A DNA stretch of 16,086 nucleotides from CAYRLZ01 sp964425275. GTDB lineage: Bacteria > Hydrothermota > Tepidihabitantia > Tepidihabitantales > JBDRVQ01. The position numbers were made by a program, and so were the translations under genes. This document shows positions 7,122-13,272 of this stretch, piece after piece. Every line of letters starts with the position of its first letter. Position 1 is the first letter of the stretch. The DNA lies in assembly GCA_964425275.1 (NCBI GenBank), contig CAYRLZ010000010.1, positions 1 to 16,086 on the forward strand. Direction: 5' to 3'. The notes beneath the pieces were generated by a model. That model did not search any database, was not told the origin of the DNA, and was given only the letters and a program-made list of their open reading frames with translations.

Positions 7122-7149
7122 TTGACATTTTGGAAATTTGCGTTATAAT
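7122..7149 (+). promoter_or_regulatory. Main (proximal) promoter of the rho cluster
   Basis: A perfect TTGACA (7122-7127), 16-base spacer and perfect TATAAT (7144-7149), the strongest promoter match in the window. The predicted mRNA leader to the rho start is about 150 bases, long enough for autoregulation by Rho as known in E. coli. No intrinsic attenuator was found in it. Confidence 0.75.
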
Positions 7150-7172
7150 ATATAAAGATAAGAAGAAAACAG

Positions 7173-7235
7173 ATGGTAAAACGAAATTTTTGGGTCCTCC
7201 CTAATCACAAAGATTTGGCTAAGGTAATAAAATGA
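7173..7235 (+). CDS. Possible 20-residue leader peptide in the rho mRNA
   Basis: An ATG at 7173 opens a 20-codon frame (starting MVKRNFWVLP) that ends at TGA 7233-7235, about 17 bases after the predicted transcription start. The preceding bases AGAAGAAAACAG are purine-rich but not a clear ribosome binding site. A leader peptide whose translation controls Rho loading would fit, but chance cannot be excluded. Confidence 0.2.
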   Translation: MVKRNFWVLPNHKDLAKVIK

Positions 7236-7309
7236 GGTGAAAAGAAACGAGGACACAAGATTACACGAATTGGAATATTTTGTTTACATCTTTTTTCCGA
7301 GGAGAAAAT

Positions 7310-8578
7310 ATGGAAATTGAAGAATTAAAAAAGAAGAAGGTTACAGAACTCTATGAGATTGCCAAATCCTTAGGGATTGCTGACTTCAAGGAGAAAAAGA
7401 AGCAGGAACTGGTTCTTTCGATACTGGAGGCGGAAAAGAAAGAAACCGGCGGTGAAGAAGGGATGATTGCTGTTTCCGGTGTCTTGGAGGTCTTAGATGA
7501 TGGTTATGGTTTTCTCCGTTCCCCGGAAAACAGTTACTTAAAGAGCCCAAATGACATTTATGTTTCGCCTTCCCAGATTAAAAAATTTCGTCTTCAGACC
7601 GGAGATACCATAAGAGGTTACGCCCGCCCGCCCAAAAACAATGAACGTTATTACGCCCTAATGAAAATTGAAACCGTCCAGGACGCACCGCTCGAACATC
7701 TATTGGAAAGAATTCCTTTTGAAGAACTAACTCCCCTTTATCCCCAGGAAAGGATAAACTTGGAATTACCGGAGTTGAATGACTATTCTTTAAGAATAAT
7801 CAACCTCTTCATCCCGATTGGTAAAGGACAGCGTGGTTTAATCGTATCACCACCCCGGGCTGGAAAGACGGTCCTTTTGCAAAAAATCGGCAATGCGATT
7901 GTTAAGAACCATCCCGAAATTTATCTCATCATCCTTTTGATTGACGAAAGACCGGAAGAGGTTACGGATATGGAGCGGTCGGTGAAGGCCCATGAAATCA
8001 TCTCCTCCACTTTTGACGAAGTTCCCGAACGTCATGTTGAAGTAGTGGATATGGTTTTAGAAAAGGCCAAGAGACTGGTGGAATCAAAGAGGGATGTCGT
8101 AATTCTTCTTGACTCAATTACCCGAATGGCGCGAGCGCATAACTTAGTTGTCCCCCATTCCGGCCGAACCCTTTCCGGTGGTCTTGATTCCAACGCCTTA
8201 CAAAAACCAAAGAAGTTCTTCGGTGCAGCTCGGAATATTGAAGAAGGGGGAAGTCTCACAGTGATTGCTACCGCTTTGATTGAAACCGGTTCGCGGATGG
8301 ATGATGTCATCTTTGAAGAGTTTAAGGGAACCGGCAATATGGAGTTGGTGCTTGACCGAAAACTGGCCGAAAGGCGAATCTTCCCGGCAATTGACCTCCA
8401 GAAATCCGGGACCAGAAAAGAAGAAATGCTTTTGTCGGAATTAGAGTTGAATCGGGTGTGGATTTTGAGAAGGATGCTCTCGGATATGACCCCGGTGGAG
8501 ATGATGGAATTCATCCAAGACCGGATGAAACAGACCAAAAATAACCTGGAATTTTTAGAATCAATGTCTGAGAAATGA
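7310..8578 (+). CDS. rho: Transcription termination factor Rho
   Basis: A 422-residue RNA-dependent ATPase/helicase that ends untranslated transcripts as a hexamer. Domains: N-terminal helix bundle (1-45), OB-fold primary RNA site with DGYGFLR (64-70) and DIYVS (82-86), then the RecA-like motor. Walker A is GLIVSPPRAGKTVLL (176-190), the catalytic-glutamate region is LLIDERPEEVTDM (209-221), Walker B is VVILLDSITRMARAHN (263-278), and the R-loop and secondary-site region GSLTVIATALIETGSRMDDV is intact. Length is close to the E. coli protein (419), and there is no large N-terminal insertion as in some high-GC bacteria. I chose ATG 7310 because GAGGAG stands seven bases before it and rho proteins begin here; the open frame extends ten codons further up from a TTG. 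rpmE follows after nine bases. Confidence 0.97.
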   Translation: MEIEELKKKKVTELYEIAKSLGIADFKEKKKQELVLSILEAEKKETGGEEGMIAVSGVLEVLDDGYGFLRSPENSYLKSPNDIYVSPSQIKKFRLQTGDTIRGYARPPKNNERYYALMKIETVQDAPLEHLLERIPFEELTPLYPQERINLELPELNDYSLRIINLFIPIGKGQRGLIVSPPRAGKTVLLQKIGNAIVKNHPEIYLIILLIDERPEEVTDMERSVKAHEIISSTFDEVPERHVEVVDMVLEKAKRLVESKRDVVILLDSITRMARAHNLVVPHSGRTLSGGLDSNALQKPKKFFGAARNIEEGGSLTVIATALIETGSRMDDVIFEEFKGTGNMELVLDRKLAERRIFPAIDLQKSGTRKEEMLLSELELNRVWILRRMLSDMTPVEMMEFIQDRMKQTKNNLEFLESMSEK

Positions 8579-8587
8579 GGTTACAAA

Positions 8588-8797
8588 ATGAAAAAGGGCA
8601 TCCATCCCCAATATGTTGATTGTCTAATCACCTGCGCCTGTGGTAATACCCTACAAACCCGGGCGACCCGACCCAAAATAACAGTTGAAATCTGTTCCAA
8701 GTGTCATCCCCTCTTTACCGGGAAGCATAAATTAGTTGATACCGCCGGGCAGATTGAAAAGTTCCGTCGGAAATATACTAAAAAGGCACAGAAGTAG
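8588..8797 (+). CDS. rpmE: 50S ribosomal protein L31, zinc-binding type
   Basis: A 69-residue L31 that bridges the 50S and 30S subunits. It begins MKKGIHPQY as the family does and keeps the four zinc cysteines: Cys16 and Cys18 (CAC) and Cys36 and Cys39 (CSKC), followed by HPLFTGKHKLVDTAGQIEKF. It is therefore the zinc (C+) paralogue, not the zinc-starvation type. Its ribosome binding site TGAGG overlaps the rho stop codon, so the two are translationally linked. The rho-rpmE-release factor order is common in bacteria. Confidence 0.96.
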   Translation: MKKGIHPQYVDCLITCACGNTLQTRATRPKITVEICSKCHPLFTGKHKLVDTAGQIEKFRRKYTKKAQK

Positions 8798-8837
8798 TCA
8801 GTCCTCCACTGGTGACGAACTATACCCAGAGCAAACT

Positions 8838-9945
8838 ATGGGCAAAAAATTAAAGGAACTACACAGCCGCCTTCAATCCCTAAAGGAGTTTCTTTGACAT
8901 AGAAGGTAAAGAAAGAGAAATTCGGGAACTGCAAAAAAAGGTCGAAAAGGAAGACCTTTATTCCCGCGGGGAAGAGGGGGTAAAAATTTTCATCAGACTT
9001 AACAAACTAAAAAACGACCTCAGACTTTTCTCGGAATTACAGAAGGAATTGCAAGATTTAGAGGAACTCTCCGGTGTATTTGCTGAGGAGTCACCCGAAT
9101 TTTCTTCTTATCTGACCGAAGTAGAAAAAAAGGTCAATGACTTTGAGATATCGGCTTTATTCAAAGAAGAAGATACAAAAAATTGTCTAATGTCAATTCA
9201 TCCCGGGGCTGGCGGTTTAGAATCCTGCGACTGGGCTGAGATGCTTTTAAGGATGTATGTAAGGTTTATCGAAAAAAAGAAAGGGCTTAATTATAAAATC
9301 TTAGACCTGCGCCCCAACGAAGGCGGCGGTATTAAAGAAGCGGTTCTGGAGATTACCGGTAAGAATGCCTACGGTCTTTTCAAATCCGAGACCGGTATCC
9401 ACCGGTTAGTGCGGATTTCACCTTTTGATGCGGCCGGACGGCGCCATACTTCTTTCGCCTCAGTTTTTGTCTTACCCGAAATACCAGAAGTTGAGGTAAA
9501 GATTGACGAAAAAGATTTAAAAATCGAAACCTTCCGTGCCTCCGGACATGGTGGACAACATGTGAATAAGGCGGCAACTGCGATAAGAATAACTCACATC
9601 CCCACCGGAATCCAGGCCTCCTGTCAGGAGGAACGGTCCCAATATTTGAATAAACTGAATGCCCTGAAGATATTGCGTGCCCGGTTATATAATTATTACG
9701 AGAACCAGAAGAAAAAAGAGATGGCGAAATACGAGGCGAAAAAGACCGACATTGCTTGGGGACATCAGATACGGAGTTATATTTTATTTCCCTATCGGTT
9801 AGTAAAAGACCACCGCACGGCTTACCAAACCCATAAAGTAGAAGAAGTCCTTGACGGCGCGATTGAGGAATTCATTTACGCCTACCTTAGAAACCAAGCT
9901 CAAAAGAGCTCAAGGCTTAAAGGACAAAACTCAAAGCTGTCTTAA
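8838..9945 (+). CDS. prfB: Peptide chain release factor 2, with programmed +1 frameshift
   Basis: RF2 recognises UAA and UGA stop codons and releases the peptide. The gene is in two frames. The ATG at 8838 gives 19 codons ending KEFL and then an in-frame TGA (8895-8897); after a +1 shift on CTT-T the frame continues from GAC (8896) to the stop at 9945, for a total of 368 residues (E. coli RF2 has 365). The merged sequence LKEFLDIEGKEREI aligns well with the family start (LRGYLDYD in E. coli). The codon-recognition tripeptide is SPF (194-196), which marks RF2 rather than RF1, and the catalytic GGQ is at 238-240 in GHGGQHVNKAATAIR. The C-terminal KKTDIAWGHQIRSYIL is typical. There is no strong ribosome binding site at 8838. 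The frame open from TTG 9049 is only the tail of this protein. Confidence 0.93.
8883..8898 (+). promoter_or_regulatory. RF2 autoregulatory frameshift site
   Basis: AAGGAG (8883-8888), TTT, then CTT TGA C. The internal Shine-Dalgarno sequence stands three bases before the CTT, as in E. coli (AGGGGG-TAT-CTT-TGA-C). When RF2 is scarce, the ribosome pauses at TGA, slips from CUU to UUU and reads GAC, making full-length RF2. All parts of the classical signal are present. Confidence 0.93.
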
Positions 9946-9960
9946 GTTCGACGTTTTTAT

Positions 9961-10410
9961 ATGGAAGAAATTGGGAAGGTGAGAAAGATTGAAGGACAAA
10001 GGGCATTGGTTGAAATAAGACCAACTTCCCTCTGCGGGAGTTGCCAACAAAAAGGAGGGTGTGCAATTTTTTCCTCTGGCGTCAAAGTAATTGAGGCAAA
10101 GAATTTTATTCAAGCAAAAGAGGGTGATTTAGTAAAAGTGGCATTAGAATCGAATAAAGAAATTCTCTCTTCTCTTATCCTTTTTGGACTACCGGTCTTA
10201 TTTTTAATTCTTGGCGTTATTTTCGGTATTTCCGTAATGAAAGGTATTTATTCCCACCCCAACCGTCATAGCCAGATTTACCCCTTTATTTTTGGTCTTT
10301 GTGGTTTCATCCTGGCTTTTTTAATTTTAAGGGTATTAAATAATCTTTTCATAAGGAGAGGTTTCTTTTTACCGAAGGTTGTTAAAATAGAAAAAGGAGG
10401 AAACCTATGA
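9961..10410 (+). CDS. RseC/MucC-type membrane protein with a cysteine cluster
   Basis: A 149-residue member of the RseC_MucC family: regulators of SigmaE in E. coli and Pseudomonas, and partners of the Rsx/Rnf system that reduces SoxR. An N-terminal cytoplasmic domain starts with the usual GKVRKIEGQRALVEI (5-19) and carries Cys25, Cys28 and Cys34 in CGSCQQKGGC, a possible metal or Fe-S site. Two membrane helices follow, about 68-92 and 106-128, then a short charged tail. The start lacks a ribosome binding site and lies 15 bases after the prfB stop, so it probably depends on ribosomes from upstream. Its stop overlaps the next start (ATGA). No rnf/rsx genes are in the window; instead, an ECF sigma factor and an anti-sigma lie downstream, which favours a SigmaE-like regulatory role. 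That link is inferred. Confidence 0.82.
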   Translation: MEEIGKVRKIEGQRALVEIRPTSLCGSCQQKGGCAIFSSGVKVIEAKNFIQAKEGDLVKVALESNKEILSSLILFGLPVLFLILGVIFGISVMKGIYSHPNRHSQIYPFIFGLCGFILAFLILRVLNNLFIRRGFFLPKVVKIEKGGNL

Positions 10411-11243
10411 TAAAGATAAACCAAGCAATAGCCTATATATTCATTTTAGGAGCGTTTATGGGATTAAAATCACAAGGTTTAGAAAAGGGAACGGTTAATT
10501 ACTGGAAAGGCGGGACTTTTTCCCAACCGAATATTGATACCCGCCAATTAAAAGAAGGGGTCATTCGCGCGAAGGTTGACAGAAAATGGCAGAATTTCTT
10601 CATTCGGGAACTACCCGATGGATTTAAAAAATGGAACCAGAGAAAACGTTTAGAAATGATTAAAAATCTTAAAGAAGGGAAACCACCTACTCTTACTGGG
10701 CCTCATTCAGGAATGGTTGCCAGTTATGGTAGCAAAAGAAAGGATAGTCAGTTTTCAATAAACTGTGCGGTTAAGGGAATCGGTCTTCTACCAAAAGAGG
10801 GGAAGTTAGACGAGATAATCGCCCTTATGAGAGGCACATTTAATGACTCACTGGATAAGAAGTTAGATATCCTGGAAAGTCTCTACAAAAGAGAGACGGA
10901 GATTTTTGATTGGACGAAACAGACATCCCTGGAGTTATATACCACTCCGGAATTTGAGACTCATACCTTCTTGAATGTGATGGCAAATCCGGCGGTGGCC
11001 ATCGTATTTTTAGACTTCCCCTCTTATGAGTTAAAGGCGATAACCCAATTTCTCCACCCGGGCAATGAGGCACTTACCCCTTATGAGAAGAAGGTATGTG
11101 ATTATCTGAACCTCGTTCATGACTACTTCCATGGCGAATCTCCTCGGAAATCAATCGGTGTTATCTATCACATAATTGAAGTCTTTGATAATACCCCGGG
11201 CCAGGCGCGCGGAAAAAGGGTCATTCCACCAATTGGCAAATAA
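10407..11243 (+). CDS. Unknown exported or membrane-anchored protein in the sigma factor operon
   Basis: A 278-residue protein I do not recognise. It begins with a short charged N-terminus (MIKINQ) and a hydrophobic stretch (7-20, AIAYIFILGAFMGL) that looks like a signal peptide or anchor, so most of it should be outside the membrane. Visible later are a charged helical region (60-95, KKWNQRKRLEMIKNLKEGK), SINCAVKGIGLLP (117-129), a more hydrophobic core TFLNVMANPAVAIVFLDFPS (187-206) and CDYLNLVHDYFHGE (231-244) with the spaced pair His238/His242. GGAGG precedes the ATG, which overlaps the rseC-like stop, and the sigma factor starts 9 bases after its stop. Its place between an RseC-like protein and a sigma/anti-sigma pair makes an envelope sensor or partner role plausible, but no motif shows this. 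Confidence 0.75.
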   Translation: MIKINQAIAYIFILGAFMGLKSQGLEKGTVNYWKGGTFSQPNIDTRQLKEGVIRAKVDRKWQNFFIRELPDGFKKWNQRKRLEMIKNLKEGKPPTLTGPHSGMVASYGSKRKDSQFSINCAVKGIGLLPKEGKLDEIIALMRGTFNDSLDKKLDILESLYKRETEIFDWTKQTSLELYTTPEFETHTFLNVMANPAVAIVFLDFPSYELKAITQFLHPGNEALTPYEKKVCDYLNLVHDYFHGESPRKSIGVIYHIIEVFDNTPGQARGKRVIPPIGK

Positions 11244-11244
11244 C

Positions 11245-11321
11245 TAAGGGTAATGATTGACCAAAAGCCCAATGAGATTTATTCACTTACCCGGGCTTCG
11301 GAATTAAAATCATTACCCTTA
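11245..11321 (+). promoter_or_regulatory. Long hairpin hiding the start site of the sigma factor gene
   Basis: TAAGGGTAATGATT (11245-11258) and AATCATTACCCTTA (11308-11321) are perfect reverse complements over 14 bases. The first arm contains the ribosome binding site AAGGG and the ATG (11253-11255); the second is codons 19-23 of the same gene. Inside the loop AAGCCC (11265-11270) and GGGCTT (11293-11298) form a second stem of six pairs. The outer helix has ten A-U and four G-C pairs, so it should open with heat or when a ribosome arrives. The stop codon of the upstream gene (11241-11243) is one base from the helix, so a terminating ribosome would melt it. The pairing is seen; the switch function is inferred. 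Confidence 0.65.
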
Positions 11322-11936
11322 ACCGATAACGAATTAATCCGCAGGACCCAGAAGGGTGATGAATTGGCCTTTGCTGAACTAATTCGCCGCTACGAAAAAA
11401 GGGTCTTTAATCTTGCCTATCGGTTTCTCCGTAATGAAGAAGACGCGGCTGATGTCCTGCAAGAGACATTCTTACGTGCCTTCCGTCATATTAGAAAATT
11501 TAAGGAAAAATCAAGTTTTTACACTTGGCTCTATCGGATTACCCTTAATTGTGCACTTCGGAAATTGCAAAAGAAAAAAAAGGATAGTCTTAATATCCCG
11601 ATTGAAAGTATTGAATTAAGTCGGGGCGAATTAGGGATACCGGATTATTACGATACCCCGGAATCGGAGTGGAAGCGGCGAAAAATTAGAGAGGCGGTTA
11701 ATCTTGCCTTATCGGAATTACCCGAGGAATGGCGCTCGGTTATTGTCTTAAGGGATATGGAAGGGCTTTCTAATAAAGAAGTCGCCAAGATACTAAAACT
11801 TTCGGTGGCGGCGGTTAAGTCAAGACTCCACCGGGGGAGGATTTTTTTACGAAGCCAGTTAGCCCAAAAATTGAATGTCGGCGATTCCGGACTAATAAGT
11901 GAGAGCCAAACCGCAAAGCAAAAATCCATAAATTGA
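11253..11936 (+). CDS. ECF (group 4) RNA polymerase sigma factor, RpoE-like
   Basis: A 227-residue sigma factor that directs RNA polymerase to a stress or envelope regulon. Region 2 spans about 24-105, with LAFAELIRRYEKRVFNLAYRF (38-58), the core-binding EDAADVLQETFLRAF (63-77) and the -10 recognition segment SSFYTWLYRITLNC (87-100). A linker with IPIESIELSRGELGIPDYYD (115-134) follows. Region 4 spans about 145-205: LSELPEEWRSVIVLRDMEGL (153-172) and the helix-turn-helix SNKEVAKILKLSVAAVKSRL (173-192). A 20-residue polar tail extends past the usual end. Regions 1 and 3 are absent, as in ECF types. The start codon follows AAGGG at a short two-base spacing and sits inside a 14-base inverted repeat. 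The anti-sigma gene follows 39 bases on, which strongly supports pairing. Not an extracytoplasmic SigI or housekeeping factor. Confidence 0.93.
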   Translation: MIDQKPNEIYSLTRASELKSLPLTDNELIRRTQKGDELAFAELIRRYEKRVFNLAYRFLRNEEDAADVLQETFLRAFRHIRKFKEKSSFYTWLYRITLNCALRKLQKKKKDSLNIPIESIELSRGELGIPDYYDTPESEWKRRKIREAVNLALSELPEEWRSVIVLRDMEGLSNKEVAKILKLSVAAVKSRLHRGRIFLRSQLAQKLNVGDSGLISESQTAKQKSIN

Positions 11937-11975
11937 CCGCAGTCGTTTTAGACCTTATTGGTCAGGGATAAGAAA

Positions 11976-12218
11976 ATGCGCCACCGATTTACCTGTGAAG
12001 ATATACTCTCTCTCCTCTTTGAATATCTTGACCAAGAAATTGAAGAGGAGGTGATATATTCAATTGAGAGCCATCGTAGTTCCTGTCCCTACTGTTCAAA
12101 AGTGATAAGAACCTACCGCTTAATAATCCAGTGCTTAAAAGATACCGAAGATAAAGATGTTCCCGAATCGGTCCATAAAAGTTTATTAAAGATTATCCTC
12201 CGGGAATTCCAAGAATAA
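11976..12218 (+). CDS. Short zinc-type (ZAS/zf-HC2) anti-sigma factor
   Basis: An 80-residue protein whose H-x3-C-x2-C motif is His33, Cys37, Cys40 (SHRSSCPYC), with Cys7 as the likely fourth zinc ligand. This is the zinc anti-sigma domain that clasps ECF sigma factors and may release them on thiol oxidation, as in RsrA. The flanking helices LLFEYLDQEIEEEV (13-26) fit the family. There is no membrane helix or extra sensor domain, so it should be cytoplasmic and sense redox or zinc directly, or need a partner such as the RseC-like protein. ATG 11976 is chosen because AGGG precedes it by eight bases; a TTG at 11958 would add six residues. It ends the run that begins at rho. Confidence 0.85.
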   Translation: MRHRFTCEDILSLLFEYLDQEIEEEVIYSIESHRSSCPYCSKVIRTYRLIIQCLKDTEDKDVPESVHKSLLKIILREFQE

Positions 12219-12228
12219 CTCTTTTTAG

Positions 12229-12302
12229 GAATCAGAAATAAAAAACGAGGGGAGGTTCTCTTTTTAACTACCGACCAAAATTAGCCATCGCTGATTCTCG
12301 TT
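12229..12302 (+). terminator. Possible alternative stems after the anti-sigma gene
   Basis: GAATCAG (12229-12235) can pair with CTGATTC (12291-12297), and AACGAG (12244-12249) with CTCGTT (12297-12302). The two pairings interleave, so they are either alternatives or a pseudoknot. A short GAG/CTC stem before TTTTT (about 12247-12265) is the nearest thing to an intrinsic terminator. Weak evidence for a transcript end in this 138-base gap. Confidence 0.25.
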
Positions 12303-12317
12303 GATTTTTCCCCTAAC

Positions 12318-12345
12318 TTGACGAAATCAAAATTTAAGGTATAAT
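12318..12345 (+). promoter_or_regulatory. Promoter of the Clp1-like/C25 protease operon
   Basis: TTGACG (12318-12323), a 16-base spacer and a perfect TATAAT (12340-12345). The ATG at 12357 begins 11 bases after the -10 box, so the expected untranslated leader is only about 3-5 bases. The same spacing is seen at the glycosyltransferase promoter. Confidence 0.7.
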
Positions 12346-12356
12346 ATTATTATATA

Positions 12357-13244
12357 ATGTTGATTCCAAATTCCTGGCGAAATTGCATTACAGCGATTTT
12401 GCAGCGACCTTCCTCGGTTCTGGTCATTGGCGAAGGAACTTCGGGTAAGACCTCCTTTGTCACCGCTCTGGCCCAAGAAGGGTTTCGGCAAGGTCTCAAA
12501 GTAGCCGTTCTGGATATGGATATCGGCCAATCAAACATTGGACCGCCAACAACGATGGGTTTAGGTTACATAAAAACCGATTTCCATTTTTTATCGGAAA
12601 TCCCAGCGGCCCATATTTATTTTGTTGGGCACACCTCACCGATTGGTAAGGAGATAATCTTTGCCGAAGGACTAAAAAATCTCATTCCCCGCATTGAAAA
12701 AGTTGACCTTGCCGTTGTGGAATCGGTTGCCTTCTTTAAGGACCTTGACTTTCGGAACAAAATGCTTGCCTTTGAGACAGAGATAATCCGTCCTTATTAT
12801 ATTGTCGTCCTAAAGGAACATACACTTTACCAAGAGAAAAAGACCCCGGAAGGAGGAATTGTCTTCTCTCTGCCGGCTTTAGTCAGACGCATCAAAAGGA
12901 ATTTAGGCCAGCGGAAAAGATTCCGCGTCGAATCGTGGAAGAGATACCTTAGGGAGGGGAGAACATACTCAGCAATAATCCCGGACAATAAATCTTATTC
13001 ACCGTCCGAGGTTATTGGTTTACCAGTTGGCATTACTGATAATAAAGGAAACCATTTAGCGGTCGGTATCGTCTACAATGCCACTGACTCGTCTTTCTCA
13101 ATCTTTGCCCCCCCCTTAGTAAAAAAGGGAGTCGGGAGCCGAACATCTCGGATTGGTCCTCCTCGTTTTTCGGTAATTATGGGTGAGGTTAAAGTAGAAG
13201 GCAAAGTACTGAATTTTATTAAAGCACAGGTAAAAGAGCCGTGA
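12357..13244 (+). CDS. Clp1-family P-loop protein (polynucleotide kinase-like)
   Basis: A 295-residue P-loop NTPase of the Clp1/Grc3/NOL9 type, a family of RNA 5'-hydroxyl kinases best known in eukaryotes and archaea but with scattered bacterial members. Walker A is GEGTSGKT (25-32). The family's second motif is VLDMDIGQSNIGPPTTMGLG (51-70), with the DxDxGQ and PP signature. The C-terminal part VGITDNKGNHLAVGIVYNAT (224-243) resembles the Clp1 C-terminal beta domain. The clasp motif TxGW, normally found after the central strand, is not seen: the matching place reads VDLAVVESVAFF (116-127). It may therefore bind NTP without acting as a standard kinase. The start has no ribosome binding site and follows the promoter so closely that the mRNA looks leaderless. 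It is followed 28 bases later by a secreted protease gene, an odd pairing. Confidence 0.8.
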   Translation: MLIPNSWRNCITAILQRPSSVLVIGEGTSGKTSFVTALAQEGFRQGLKVAVLDMDIGQSNIGPPTTMGLGYIKTDFHFLSEIPAAHIYFVGHTSPIGKEIIFAEGLKNLIPRIEKVDLAVVESVAFFKDLDFRNKMLAFETEIIRPYYIVVLKEHTLYQEKKTPEGGIVFSLPALVRRIKRNLGQRKRFRVESWKRYLREGRTYSAIIPDNKSYSPSEVIGLPVGITDNKGNHLAVGIVYNATDSSFSIFAPPLVKKGVGSRTSRIGPPRFSVIMGEVKVEGKVLNFIKAQVKEP

Positions 13245-13272
13245 TTTATAGATGGATTTTAAGGGAGAAATT

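Larger units (their letters stand above)
6990..7309 (+). other. Regulatory gap between pmbA and rho
   Basis: 320 bases with two strong tandem promoters, a 13-base perfect palindrome at the first predicted transcription start, an imperfect pair of GGATAAA-containing direct repeats (about 7069 and 7091), a GGATAA/TTATCC stem (7091-7096 with 7116-7121) and a possible 20-residue leader frame. No long gene is present. Confidence 0.6.

Noticed and set aside
8032..8538. Minus-strand 168-codon open frame inside rho
   Set aside because: Serine/isoleucine-rich antisense of a conserved rho segment, with no start signal or known motif.
9049..9051. TTG as the start of the release factor
   Set aside because: The frameshift-joined frame from 8838 supplies the missing N-terminal domain of normal length; starting here would delete about 70 residues.
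9904..9917. AGCTC-AAAA-GAGCT hairpin near the end of prfB as a terminator
   Set aside because: It is inside the coding sequence, only five pairs, and has no following U-run; the rseC-like gene follows 15 bases after prfB.
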